DNA of 64,000 nucleotides from RGIG5579 sp045543495 (lineage in GTDB: Bacteria > Bacillota > Clostridia > Oscillospirales > SIG627): contig JAZQMO010000045.1 of the NCBI GenBank assembly GCA_045543495.1, forward strand, positions 1 to 64,000, given 5' to 3'. The notes beneath the pieces were generated by a model. That model did not search any database. It saw nothing but the letters and a program-made list of their open reading frames with translations, and was not told the DNA's origin. The position numbers were made by a program, and so were the translations under genes. This document shows positions 8,949 through 17,538 of the stretch, one piece after another (position 1 is the stretch's first letter; every line of letters begins with the position of its first letter).

Positions 8949-10586
8949 ATGAAGAAGTTTTTGCTGATTATTGTTTCCGTTCTTCTCATTTTATCTTCTC
9001 TTGCAACCCCTGCGTTTGCTAAAGAGGATAAGGAGACAATTCAAATTGTATCTACGCAGATCGAAAAGGCAGATGACGGTATTTATCTGAAAGTTTCCGC
9101 AAAGAACACTTCCGATATCGCTCTTTATAACGTTTGTATGGTCGTTACCAATTATGATAAAGAGAAGATCGTGTTCAACGAATCCGCCGTTTATGCCAGC
9201 ATTGGGCTTCCTGTCGGTGTGATCGCTGAATTGAAGCCCGATGAAGAAGGTACCGTTTTATTTCAGCTTGACGGTATCACCGACCCTCACGCTCGTCTTG
9301 ACCTTGGCTTCTCCTTCCAGTACAAAGGAACGACCGTTCACGCCGGAGCTAACAACAGCGATGAAAACTTCGGTGAATGTGAATTTACCGATATATTAAA
9401 AGAGGATAACGGTTTTTCTTACCTTGAGGTCATTCTGAACTTTTTGAAGCAAACCGGCTTTTCTATGATCAAGGACAATTGGAAGGCCCTTATTATGCTT
9501 GGCATTTCCTTTGCACTCATTTATCTTGCCATCGTCAAGAAATTTGAGCCCCTGCTCCTCCTCCCCATCGCATTCGGTATGCTTTTGACCAATCTTCCCG
9601 GTGCGGAAATGTATCACCCTGAGTTCTTTGCAGACGGTCACGTTCATTGGGATCTGATGGCAAACGGTGCAGGCTTGATCGACTTTTTGTACCTTGGTAT
9701 CAAGCTTGGTATTTACCCCTGCCTGATCTTCTTGGGCATTGGAGCCATGACCGATTTCGGTCCTTTGATTGCCAACCCCAAAAGCTTACTTCTCGGAGCA
9801 GCTGCTCAGCTCGGAATTTTTATGACCTATTTCGGGGCTTCTCTCATTAAGTTTACGCCCTCTGAAGCTGCCTCCATCGGAATCATCGGAGGAGCAGACG
9901 GTCCTACGGCGATTTTCGTTGCTTCCAAGCTCGCTCCCGAGCTACTTGGCCCCATCGCTGTTGCAGCATACTCTTACATGGCACTGGTTCCCTTCATTCA
10001 GCCTCCCATTATGAAGCTTTTAACCACCAAGAAGGAAAGAGCCATTGTAATGAAGGAGCTTCGCCCCGTTTCCAAGACAGAAAAGATCGTCTTCCCTATC
10101 GTCGTAACCATTTTCGTTGCGCTTCTTGTTCCCTCCGCTGCCCCCTTGGTGGGATGCCTGATGCTTGGTAACCTCATGCGTGAAAGCGGTGTTGTGGACA
10201 GAATTGCAAAAGCCGCGCAGAACGAATTGATGAACATTGTTACCATCTTCCTCGGAATTTCAGTTGGTGCTACTGCAACGGCGGAAGCATTTTTGAACCT
10301 TAAGACCCTTGGCATTTTGGCAATGGGTATCGTTGCATTCAGCTTTGGAACCGCAGGCGGCGTGCTTTTGGCAAAGTTTATCAATCTCTTTTCCAAGAAC
10401 AAGATCAATCCCTTGATCGGCTCTGCCGGTGTTTCGGCCGTTCCGATGGCTGCAAGAGTTTCTCAGACGGTAGGCCAAAAGGAAAATCCTTCCAACTTCC
10501 TTCTGATGCACGCTATGGGCCCCAATGTTGCGGGCGTAATCGGCTCTGCCATTGCAGCAGGCGTTTTGATCGCATTATTCGGTTAA
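8949..10586 (+). CDS. oadB: Oxaloacetate decarboxylase beta subunit with an extra secreted N-terminal domain
   Basis: The integral membrane subunit decarboxylates carboxybiotin and exports Na+. From about residue 178 it is a standard OadB: many membrane helices, KKFEPLLLLPIAFGMLL, and the ion-site motif IGGADGPTAIF. Unusually, about 175 residues precede this: a signal peptide (1-24, ending TPAFA) and a beta-rich, presumably extracytoplasmic domain (about 25-155) with FxLD-like character. Canonical OadB is roughly 380-430 residues; this one is 545. There is no clear ribosome site and the start is 4 bases after the carrier stop, so translation is probably coupled. The start at 8949 is set by the signal peptide. 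Confidence 0.93.
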   Translation: MKKFLLIIVSVLLILSSLATPAFAKEDKETIQIVSTQIEKADDGIYLKVSAKNTSDIALYNVCMVVTNYDKEKIVFNESAVYASIGLPVGVIAELKPDEEGTVLFQLDGITDPHARLDLGFSFQYKGTTVHAGANNSDENFGECEFTDILKEDNGFSYLEVILNFLKQTGFSMIKDNWKALIMLGISFALIYLAIVKKFEPLLLLPIAFGMLLTNLPGAEMYHPEFFADGHVHWDLMANGAGLIDFLYLGIKLGIYPCLIFLGIGAMTDFGPLIANPKSLLLGAAAQLGIFMTYFGASLIKFTPSEAASIGIIGGADGPTAIFVASKLAPELLGPIAVAAYSYMALVPFIQPPIMKLLTTKKERAIVMKELRPVSKTEKIVFPIVVTIFVALLVPSAAPLVGCLMLGNLMRESGVVDRIAKAAQNELMNIVTIFLGISVGATATAEAFLNLKTLGILAMGIVAFSFGTAGGVLLAKFINLFSKNKINPLIGSAGVSAVPMAARVSQTVGQKENPSNFLLMHAMGPNVAGVIGSAIAAGVLIALFG

Positions 10587-10599
10587 TTAGGAGTATAAA

Positions 10600-12027
10600 A
10601 TGGCACAGAATAAATTATTTATTACAGATACAATCCTTCGTGATGCGCACCAATCTCAGGCCGCAACCAGAATGAGACTGGAGGATATGCTTCCCGCTTG
10701 TGAGATTCTGGACAAGATCGGCTATTGGTCCCTGGAGTGCTGGGGCGGTGCAACCTTTGATTCCTGTATGAGATTTTTGAATGAAGATCCTTGGGATAGA
10801 CTGCGCCAGTTGAAAAAGGCTCTCCCCAACACCAAGCTTCAAATGCTGTTCCGTGGCCAGAACATTCTCGGCTACAAGCATTATGCAGATGATGTGGTCG
10901 ATGCCTTTGTCCGCAAATCCATTGAAAACGGCATTGATGTAGTCAGAATTTTTGACGCATTGAATGACCTGAGAAACTTAAAGCAGGCTGTTGATTCCAC
11001 CAAAAAGTACGGCGGCATTTGCGAGGTAGCCATCAGCTACACCACAAGCCCCGTTCACAACGAGGACTACTTTGTTGAACTTTCCAAGAGAATTGAAGAA
11101 ATGGGTGCTGATGTCATTTGTATTAAGGATATGGCAAACCTTCTTCTCCCCTACGACGCTTATTCCCTTGTAAAGAAGCTGAAATCTGCTGTTTCTTGCC
11201 CCATTCATCTGCACACCCACAACACCACAGGTACCGGTGATATGACCAACCTTATGGCCGCTCAGGCAGGTGTTGATATTGTAGACTGCGCGCTTTCTCC
11301 CTTGGCAAACGGCACCGCTCAGCCTGCAACCGAGGCTTTGGTAGCCACCCTCAAGGGCACCGAAAGAGACACCGGTCTTGATCTGGAGCTGATGAGCAAG
11401 GCCGCCGCCCATTTCCGTAGCGTTGCTGATAAATTGAAGGCCGAAAAGATCCTGGATCCCAAGGTTCTTAATGTGGATACCAAGACCCTGATCTATCAGG
11501 TTCCCGGCGGTATGCTTTCCAATCTTCTCTCTCAGCTGAAGCAGCAAAATGCAGAAGATAAGTTTTACGATGTTTTGGCAGAGATTCCCAGAGTCAGAAA
11601 AGACTGCGGATATCCTCCCCTTGTTACTCCCACCAGTCAGATCGTCGGCACTCAGGCAGTGCTCAACGTACTTTGCGGCGAGAGATACAAGATGATCACG
11701 AAGGAAACCAAGGGTATGCTTCGTGGCGAATACGGTCAGCTTCCCGCCCCCGTTAATGAAGAGGTTCGTAAGAAGGCAATCGGTGATGCAGAAGTGATCA
11801 CCTGTCGCCCCGCAGATCTTTTAGCGCCCGAGCTGGAAAAATACAAGGAAGAAGCCGGCGATCTTGCAAAATGCGAAGAGGATGTGCTTTCCTATGCCCT
11901 CTTCCCTCAGGTTGCTTCCAAGTTCCTGAGCGGTAAAGCAGAGGCCCCCAAGGCAGCAGAGCCCGCAAAGGAAACTAACGGTGTAAGAGAAATTTATATT
12001 GACGACACCACAACCAACGCACTGTAA
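10600..12027 (+). CDS. oadA: Oxaloacetate decarboxylase alpha (carboxyltransferase) subunit
   Basis: 475 residues. This TIM-barrel carboxyltransferase moves the carboxyl group from oxaloacetate to biotin. Motifs: DTILRDAHQS at the N-terminus, the lysine block CIKDMANLL and the metal-binding HLHTHNTTGTG, then the PYC/OadA conserved helical domain. No biotinyl domain is fused at the C-terminus; that is supplied by the separate carrier at 8579-8944. GGAGT lies 7 bases upstream of ATG. Presence of oadG and oadB in the same operon favours Na+-pumping oxaloacetate decarboxylase over pyruvate carboxylase subunit B. Confidence 0.94.
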   Translation: MAQNKLFITDTILRDAHQSQAATRMRLEDMLPACEILDKIGYWSLECWGGATFDSCMRFLNEDPWDRLRQLKKALPNTKLQMLFRGQNILGYKHYADDVVDAFVRKSIENGIDVVRIFDALNDLRNLKQAVDSTKKYGGICEVAISYTTSPVHNEDYFVELSKRIEEMGADVICIKDMANLLLPYDAYSLVKKLKSAVSCPIHLHTHNTTGTGDMTNLMAAQAGVDIVDCALSPLANGTAQPATEALVATLKGTERDTGLDLELMSKAAAHFRSVADKLKAEKILDPKVLNVDTKTLIYQVPGGMLSNLLSQLKQQNAEDKFYDVLAEIPRVRKDCGYPPLVTPTSQIVGTQAVLNVLCGERYKMITKETKGMLRGEYGQLPAPVNEEVRKKAIGDAEVITCRPADLLAPELEKYKEEAGDLAKCEEDVLSYALFPQVASKFLSGKAEAPKAAEPAKETNGVREIYIDDTTTNAL

Positions 12028-12040
12028 ATGGTATTAAAAA

Positions 12041-12068
12041 AACCTCCTGCTTTTGCAGGAGGTTTTTT
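12041..12068 (+). terminator. Terminator after oadA
   Basis: 10-bp stem aacctcctgc / gcaggaggtt, TTTT loop, then a run of T. It is preceded by a run of A, so it can also serve galK, which ends at 12068 on the other strand. Confidence 0.9.
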
Positions 12069-13339
12069 TATACAAGCTCGATACCGCCGCAAGGACGAAT
12101 GGTAACCTTATGACAAGCATTTTCACCAAACAGCTGATCCATTTTGCTTTGGTAGAAATCGGAAAGCTCTCGTGGCACAAAGGCTTGAATGGTACCGGCA
12201 AAGCCGCCGCCATGAACCCGAACCGCCCCCCTGCCCTGCAGAATTCTTTTGCTGTAATGAATTGCAAGACCAAGGGCCTGTTCCGTTGGCTTTGAGGTTG
12301 AATACAGATTTTGCAGTAAAAGCTCCGATGATTGACCGGACTCGTTTACGAGCCGAAGAAATCCTTTTATATCCGAGTTTTTCAAGCACTTTACTTCCTC
12401 TTTGGCACGGCTCGTTTCGTCAAAGAAATGCATCGCTCTCAAAATCGCTCGGTCACTGCAGGTGTTTCTCAGCTCAGCAATCGTGTTATAAAACTCTTGC
12501 TCCGAAACCTTTGATAGCTCATTTTTATTAAAATGGTTCGCTACTGACTCCATTTCGTAACGAATGGCAACATAATTGTCCGTCAGATCCGCGTGACTGC
12601 CCTTGGTATCGGTGATAAAAAGATCATATCCGACCTTGGCAAAGTCAAAAGAAAAGCTGTCAACCTTGGGATTTTCCGAATCTTGAAAGTCAATGGATAC
12701 AAGCCCGCCCACCGAGCAAACACTTTGATCCAAAAGACCGCTTTTTTTGCCAAAATAAACATTTTCGGAGAACTGTCCCATTTTGGCAAGTTCCATGGGA
12801 GTTGCCTTTCCGCCGTGATAGCAGGAATTGATAACAGTTGCAATTAAAATTTCAAAAGCGGCCGAGGAAGACACTCCGCTTCCGCCGGGAACGGCAGAGG
12901 TACAGTACAGGTCAAAACCGCTTACCGATACACCGATTTTTGAAAAGCAATACAGGATCCCACGGATCATGGCGGCGCTGGGATGATCCTCTTTTTGAGG
13001 CTCTAGCGAATCCAATCGGATCCGGAATGCGGGATACCCCTCCGACTTTACTCGGATCACACCATCCTGATGCAAGGAAACAACGGCGACAATGTCAAGA
13101 TCCACCGTTGCCCCGAGAACGCATCCTTTCTGGTGATCCGTGTGGTTTCCGCCGATTTCTGTTCTCCCCGATGCAGAAAAAATACGGATCTCATCCCGAT
13201 TGGAATAATAGGTTTGAAAAGCATCAATCGCAGCGAGATACCGCTCTATTTGCTTGGAGTATTGGGTGCTGTATAGGCGAGAGAAAAAGTCATTCAAAGC
13301 TCCGCTTTGAATTCTCTTTTGAAATTCGGTAATTTTCAT
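12068..13339 (-). CDS. galK: Galactokinase (GHMP kinase)
   Basis: 423-residue GHMP kinase that phosphorylates galactose to galactose-1-phosphate with ATP. Motif 1 is the galactokinase signature GRTEIGGNHTDHQKG, motif 2 the ATP loop PGGSGVSSSAAFE, and motif 3 RVHGGGFAGTIQAF near the C-terminus. GAGGT lies 7 bases upstream of ATG 13339. No other Leloir genes (galT, galE) are adjacent, and the gene upstream is an unrelated AT-rich orphan. The galactose signature is clear, although some close GHMP relatives act on other sugars. Confidence 0.9.
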   Translation of the reverse strand: MKITEFQKRIQSGALNDFFSRLYSTQYSKQIERYLAAIDAFQTYYSNRDEIRIFSASGRTEIGGNHTDHQKGCVLGATVDLDIVAVVSLHQDGVIRVKSEGYPAFRIRLDSLEPQKEDHPSAAMIRGILYCFSKIGVSVSGFDLYCTSAVPGGSGVSSSAAFEILIATVINSCYHGGKATPMELAKMGQFSENVYFGKKSGLLDQSVCSVGGLVSIDFQDSENPKVDSFSFDFAKVGYDLFITDTKGSHADLTDNYVAIRYEMESVANHFNKNELSKVSEQEFYNTIAELRNTCSDRAILRAMHFFDETSRAKEEVKCLKNSDIKGFLRLVNESGQSSELLLQNLYSTSKPTEQALGLAIHYSKRILQGRGAVRVHGGGFAGTIQAFVPRELSDFYQSKMDQLFGENACHKVTIRPCGGIELV

Positions 13340-13379
13340 TGTGATACCTCATTCTTTTTGTAGCTCAGTACAATCATGT

Positions 13380-13745
13380 CTACTCCATAGCACTCTTGAA
13401 CACTTCATCTTCAATTCCTTGATAAAGCGCTTTGAATGAGCAATCCACTAATTTGTAGTTAAATCCTTCATATGTGAATTTTAAATAACTATGAAACACA
13501 AAAGAACTTGTCCTGAGATTTGTTACTTTTTTCAAATCAATTGAATATAAAAGTTCGCCTATTTCTTGTTTGAAATTAGTATCATAAAGATATAAAACAT
13601 TATCTTTAAGACATATAAGACATAAACCAAATTCACCATTTGGAAGCTTTTTTGCGTTGGCTATGCCTGTCAATCTACGAGTATCGACCATGCCTCTAAG
13701 CAATAAATTGTTTAAATATCTTTCTTGCTTTTCATTTTTATTCAT
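13380..13745 (-). CDS. Hypothetical protein, PH-like fold suspected
   Basis: 121 residues, not recognised. The pattern of alternating short strands (LCLICLKDNVLYLYD, ELLYSIDLKKVTNL, LKFTYEGFNYKLVDC) ending in a helix resembles small bacterial PH-like domains. There is no signal peptide or membrane helix. The ribosome site GGAGG is good. The gene is visibly more AT-rich than galK and rlmD on either side, which suggests a different origin. It could be co-transcribed with galK, 40 bases downstream. Confidence 0.7.
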   Translation of the reverse strand: MNKNEKQERYLNNLLLRGMVDTRRLTGIANAKKLPNGEFGLCLICLKDNVLYLYDTNFKQEIGELLYSIDLKKVTNLRTSSFVFHSYLKFTYEGFNYKLVDCSFKALYQGIEDEVFKSAME

Positions 13746-13839
13746 CTCTTAACCTCCACAAAAGCAAATACAAATATTCACATAACAAGAATCACAACTT
13801 TGGTTTAACGAAATTTGTCTTGCTTTGTAACCCCTTAGT

Positions 13840-15225
13840 CTAAACGGACATATGAATATTATCATCGGCCTTTTCCCTACTTAAAAGGGCAATACTTTCC
13901 ACATGGCTTGTTCTGGGAAACAGATCCACAGGCTGAACAAAATCGCAAGAATACCCAAGATCCATAAACACTTTCAAATCACGAGCAAGAGTATCGGGAC
14001 CGCAAGAAATATAAAGAACCTTTCCGATGGAATTTTTTGCAATATCAAAAATCAGTTCTTTTGCCAGACCCTTTCTGGGAGGATCTACAACAAGAAGCGG
14101 GTTTTCAGCCTGTATTTCCTTGATTTTTTGGAAGGCATCCGCAGCATCACCACAAATAAATTTTGCCCGATCCGCACCGTTTAAAGCAGCGTTTGATGTG
14201 GCATCCCGCACAGCATCGGGAACGATCTCAACCCCCAAAACAGAGTGTTGATTTCCCGCCGAAAGAGAAATAGAACCGATCCCGCAATACAGATCAATCA
14301 TATAATCGTGCTCCTTCAGGCGAGCCATTTCAAATGCGGTGCGATACAAAAGCTCAGCACCGTCGTGATTCACCTGATAAAAGGACAGGGGTGAAATTTC
14401 AAGCCTTGCTTCACACAACACATCACAAATCTTATCCTTGCCCCAAACCGTTCTGCTTCTCTTCCCGAGAATCACATTGGTTTGATCGGGGTTAATATTG
14501 AATACAATGCTTTTTATGAAGGGAAACGCCTTGCAGATCTCGGAAACAAAAAGGCTCTCGTGGGGAAAACGGTCTTCCTTCAAAACAAGGCAAAGCATCA
14601 CCTCGCCCGTTCCCTTTGCCACACGCAAAAAAATGTGGCGAAGCAGTCCCTCGGTACTGAATTCGTCGTAGGGCAAAATGCCATTTTCCGACGCAAATCG
14701 ACACACAAAGCTTACGATTTCGTGAAACCTGTCATCCTGAATGGCACAGCGATCAACAGGGCAAACCCGATGGGTCTTGGGGGCGTAGAAGCCTGCGATA
14801 ACATTGCCTTTCTCATCCAACGAAACGGGATACTGCGCTTTGTTACGATACCCTGTGATCTCACGGGTCGACAAGACATCTTTTACCAAAACGGAAGGAA
14901 TTCTTTCCTTCATCAGGCATCCTTCAATGTGACGTTTTTTGATTTCAAGCTCATAATCATACGAAATATGCTGAAAAGCACAGCCACCGCAACGCTTAAA
15001 ATGAGGACAAGCGACATCATTTCTTTTTTCAGAGGAAACGATCAGCTCCTCAATACGGGCAATGGCATAGCTTTTGGCACTCTTGATAATTTTGATCTTG
15101 GCCTCATCGCCCGTTACACCGTTTTGAACAAACACGACCATTCCTTCGATCTTGGCAATACCGAAGCCGAGAATGTTTATATCAACAATTTTAGTATGAT
15201 AAACTTGATTCTTCTTTAATTCCAT
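13840..15225 (-). CDS. rlmD: 23S rRNA (uracil-5-)-methyltransferase, RumA/RlmD type
   Basis: 461 residues. A TRAM domain at the N-terminus is followed by a 4Fe-4S-type cysteine cluster (CPHFKRCGGCAFQH plus a later Cys), then a Rossmann methyltransferase: SAM motif IDLYCGIGSISL, VVDPPRKG, and the catalytic-cysteine block YISCGPDTLARD. It methylates uridine C5 in 23S rRNA using SAM. Family members with this architecture modify U1939 or U747, and the site cannot be told here. ATG 15225 is preferred over a TTG two codons earlier, though both lie close to a weak AGGTTGG. Confidence 0.93.
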   Translation of the reverse strand: MELKKNQVYHTKIVDINILGFGIAKIEGMVVFVQNGVTGDEAKIKIIKSAKSYAIARIEELIVSSEKRNDVACPHFKRCGGCAFQHISYDYELEIKKRHIEGCLMKERIPSVLVKDVLSTREITGYRNKAQYPVSLDEKGNVIAGFYAPKTHRVCPVDRCAIQDDRFHEIVSFVCRFASENGILPYDEFSTEGLLRHIFLRVAKGTGEVMLCLVLKEDRFPHESLFVSEICKAFPFIKSIVFNINPDQTNVILGKRSRTVWGKDKICDVLCEARLEISPLSFYQVNHDGAELLYRTAFEMARLKEHDYMIDLYCGIGSISLSAGNQHSVLGVEIVPDAVRDATSNAALNGADRAKFICGDAADAFQKIKEIQAENPLLVVDPPRKGLAKELIFDIAKNSIGKVLYISCGPDTLARDLKVFMDLGYSCDFVQPVDLFPRTSHVESIALLSREKADDNIHMSV

Positions 15226-15255
15226 ATCCAACCTAAAATGAAAAATTATTTACTC

Positions 15256-15283
15256 TTGATTAATCGGCAAAATATGATATAAT
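15256..15283 (+). promoter_or_regulatory. Promoter of the TSCPD protein gene
   Basis: TTGATT (15256-15261), 16 bases, TATAAT (15278-15283), 31 bases before ATG 15315. It lies in the divergent gap with rlmD. Confidence 0.7.
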
Positions 15284-15314
15284 CAATTCAAGAATAGTCA
15301 AAAGCGAGGGTTTT

Positions 15315-15572
15315 ATGAAGCATCAGTACAAAACCAAAGGTACCTGCTCGCAAGCAATTCAATTTGAGCTTGACGGAGACAGGGTGAAAAACGTATCCTT
15401 TTACGGCGGTTGTAACGGCAACCTGAAGGCCATCGGAAAGCTTGTGGAAGGTATGACGGTCGACAGAATCGAGTCCCTGCTCAAGGGAAACACCTGCGGC
15501 TTTCGCAATACCTCCTGCGCCGATCAATTAGCCCTTGCCGTAAGAGAAGCATACGACAATGAAAACAAATAG
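15315..15572 (+). CDS. TSCPD-domain protein (TIGR03905-type four-cysteine family)
   Basis: 85 residues. It matches the small stand-alone TSCPD family related to the C-terminal domain of some ribonucleotide reductases, with four spaced cysteines: GTCSQ, GGCNGN, NTCGF and TSCADQLA. The cysteine layout suggests metal binding. Function is not established for the family. Single-gene unit with its own promoter and terminator. Confidence 0.85.
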   Translation: MKHQYKTKGTCSQAIQFELDGDRVKNVSFYGGCNGNLKAIGKLVEGMTVDRIESLLKGNTCGFRNTSCADQLALAVREAYDNENK

Positions 15573-15600
15573 ATAACGCAAAATGCGTTATCTATTTTTT
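15567..15600 (+). terminator. Terminator overlapping the TSCPD stop codon
   Basis: 12-bp stem atagataacgca / tgcgttatctat with AAA loop, followed by TTTTTT. The stop codon lies inside the left arm. It faces the end of dapB and may act both ways. Confidence 0.85.
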
Positions 15601-15601
15601 C

Positions 15602-16351
15602 TTACTCCCCGAAAATATCACTCATGGAATAAAGACCGGGGGCTTTTTCAAGCAAAAAGCGAGCGGCGCAAATAGCACCGTTTGCCAAAATTTCTCTGGA
15701 AAGCGCGGTGTGAGAAATGGTAACGGTTTCATTCAAGCCCGCAAACAAAACCTCGTGCTCTCCCACAATGGTTCCGCCACGAACGGCGTGAATTCCGATC
15801 TCACTCTTTGTTCGCTTTCCGCAAATGCCTTCTCTGCCAAATACATATTGGGTATCACCGGGAAGCACGGATTTCATTTCATCGGCGATCATCAATGCGG
15901 TGCCGCTGGGAGAATCCACCTTTTGATTGTGGTGCTTTTCAATGATCTCAATATCAAAATCCGGTAAAAACTTGGCGGCTCGTTTTGCAAGCTGACAAAT
16001 CAGGTTTACTCCGATGGACATATTGGCGGAACGGAACACAGGGATCACCTTTTGCGCCTCGGAAATAATATCCAGCTCCTCAGGAGTAAATCCCGTGGTG
16101 GCGATCACGGCGGGAATCCGATTTGCAGTTGCGTAAGCCATAATTTGACCAATGGCGGCGTGGAATGAAAAATCAATCATTACATCTGCCTTTTCCTTGA
16201 CCGAATTACATTCCTCATACACAGGAAAATCAAAGGAAGGCAAGGTAGGATCCACACCGGCACAAACACAAATATCCTCTTGATTCTTACAAAGCTCGGC
16301 AACAACCTTTCCCATTCTGCCGCCGCAGCCGATTAACAATACTTTGACCAT
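15602..16351 (-). CDS. dapB: 4-hydroxy-tetrahydrodipicolinate reductase
   Basis: 249 residues. The NAD(P)H-binding start VKVLLIGCGGRMG, the block IATTGFTPEEL and the catalytic signature EKHHNQKVDSPSGTA are all present; the usual DAPSG reads DSPSG. It reduces hydroxy-tetrahydrodipicolinate in the lysine/diaminopimelate pathway; dipicolinate for spores branches nearby. ATG 16351 has AAGGG upstream, while an in-frame ATG at 16375 has no ribosome site. No other dap genes are adjacent. Confidence 0.95.
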   Translation of the reverse strand: MVKVLLIGCGGRMGKVVAELCKNQEDICVCAGVDPTLPSFDFPVYEECNSVKEKADVMIDFSFHAAIGQIMAYATANRIPAVIATTGFTPEELDIISEAQKVIPVFRSANMSIGVNLICQLAKRAAKFLPDFDIEIIEKHHNQKVDSPSGTALMIADEMKSVLPGDTQYVFGREGICGKRTKSEIGIHAVRGGTIVGEHEVLFAGLNETVTISHTALSREILANGAICAARFLLEKAPGLYSMSDIFGE

Positions 16352-16393
16352 GTCAGTACCCTTTACAAAATTCATAAATTCAGTTAAAAACTG

Positions 16394-16422
16394 TTGAAAT
16401 AGAACAGATTATCGTTTATAAT
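16394..16422 (+). promoter_or_regulatory. Promoter of the queA-tkt operon
   Basis: TTGAAA (16394-16399), 17 bases, TATAAT (16417-16422). A 10-bp inverted repeat (aacagattat at 16403-16412, ataatctgtt at 16431-16440) brackets the -10 and the expected start. It may be an operator or a 5' hairpin. Confidence 0.8.
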
Positions 16423-16494
16423 AAAAGAGAATAATCTGTTTCTAACATCATAACATCCCATCGGTCGGATGTCAAATATTTTAAGGAAAAAAAT

Positions 16495-17538
16495 ATGTCA
16501 AAAGACCTTTTGTTGAAAAAATCGTACTTTTATGACCTGCCGCAGGAGTTGATCGCTCAAACCCCCGTTACACCGAGAGACGCTTCCCGTCTCTTGATCG
16601 CAGGGTTTGACGGCCGCTTGCAAGACAGTATATTCTCTTCGCTCCCCTCTTTATTAAAAAAAGGGGACGTTTTGGTTGTAAACCAATCCAAGGTCATTCC
16701 CGCAAGACTTTATTTTCAGGATATTCACACAGGCTCCCCGCTTGAAATCCTGCTTTTGAAGCAAAAAGAGCTTGATCTTTGGTACTGTATGGTTAAGCCC
16801 GGAAAAAAAGCGAAGCCCGGAAAAAAGTTTGTAACGGGCGACGGTCTTTTAACTGCTGAAATTATTTCCGTAGAAGAGAACGGCGACCGACTGATTCGTT
16901 TTTCTTACGAAAAAGGGCGCAGCTTTATGGAGCTTTTGGATGAAATCGGAAATATGCCCTTGCCGCCGTATATCACCGAAAAGCTTCAAGATAAAAATCG
17001 ATATCAAACCGTTTACGCAAAATTTGACGGCTCCGCCGCCGCGCCTACAGCGGGTCTTCATTTTACCCCCGAGCTTCTCAAAACAATTCAGGATATGGGG
17101 GTACAGATCGTTCCCGTTGTTTTGCACGTGGGCATCGGAACATTTCGTCCTGTGAAGGAAGAGGACATCACAAAGCACCCCATGCACAGCGAATATTTTC
17201 ACATTCCGAAAGAAAGCGCCGATACGATTTCAAGAGCCAAAAAGGAAGGCCGCCGTGTCATTGCGGTCGGAACTACCTCCTGTCGCACTTTGGAAAGTGC
17301 TTTCGGAGAAACGGGCGATTTGATTCGTAACGATTGCAATACTGATATCTTCATCTACCCCGGGTATCAATTCAAAGCCGTAGATGCGCTGATCACAAAT
17401 TTTCATTTGCCTGAAAGTACTTTGATCATGCTGGTTTCCGCTTTGCTGGGTTATGATAACACCATGAATGCTTATCGCCACGCCGTTGAAAGCCGTTACC
17501 GCTTCTTTTCCTTCGGCGATGCCATGTTTATCGGATGA
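16495..17538 (+). CDS. queA: S-adenosylmethionine:tRNA ribosyltransferase-isomerase
   Basis: 347 residues. It transfers the ribosyl moiety of SAM to 7-aminomethyl-deazaguanine in tRNA, forming epoxyqueuosine. Recognisable blocks are FYDLPQELIAQ...RDASRLL, the central AAPTAGLHFTPELL and the C-terminal ITNFHLPESTLIML. AAGGA lies 8 bases upstream of ATG. First gene of a long co-directional run; its stop overlaps the miaA start. No tgt or queuosine precursor genes are in the window, so Q precursors may be salvaged or made elsewhere. Confidence 0.96.
   Translation: MSKDLLLKKSYFYDLPQELIAQTPVTPRDASRLLIAGFDGRLQDSIFSSLPSLLKKGDVLVVNQSKVIPARLYFQDIHTGSPLEILLLKQKELDLWYCMVKPGKKAKPGKKFVTGDGLLTAEIISVEENGDRLIRFSYEKGRSFMELLDEIGNMPLPPYITEKLQDKNRYQTVYAKFDGSAAAPTAGLHFTPELLKTIQDMGVQIVPVVLHVGIGTFRPVKEEDITKHPMHSEYFHIPKESADTISRAKKEGRRVIAVGTTSCRTLESAFGETGDLIRNDCNTDIFIYPGYQFKAVDALITNFHLPESTLIMLVSALLGYDNTMNAYRHAVESRYRFFSFGDAMFIG

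Noticed and set aside
10600..12027. Pyruvate carboxylase subunit B instead of OadA
   Set aside because: Operon with oadG, biotin carrier and oadB and no biotin carboxylase nearby favour the Na+-pumping decarboxylase.
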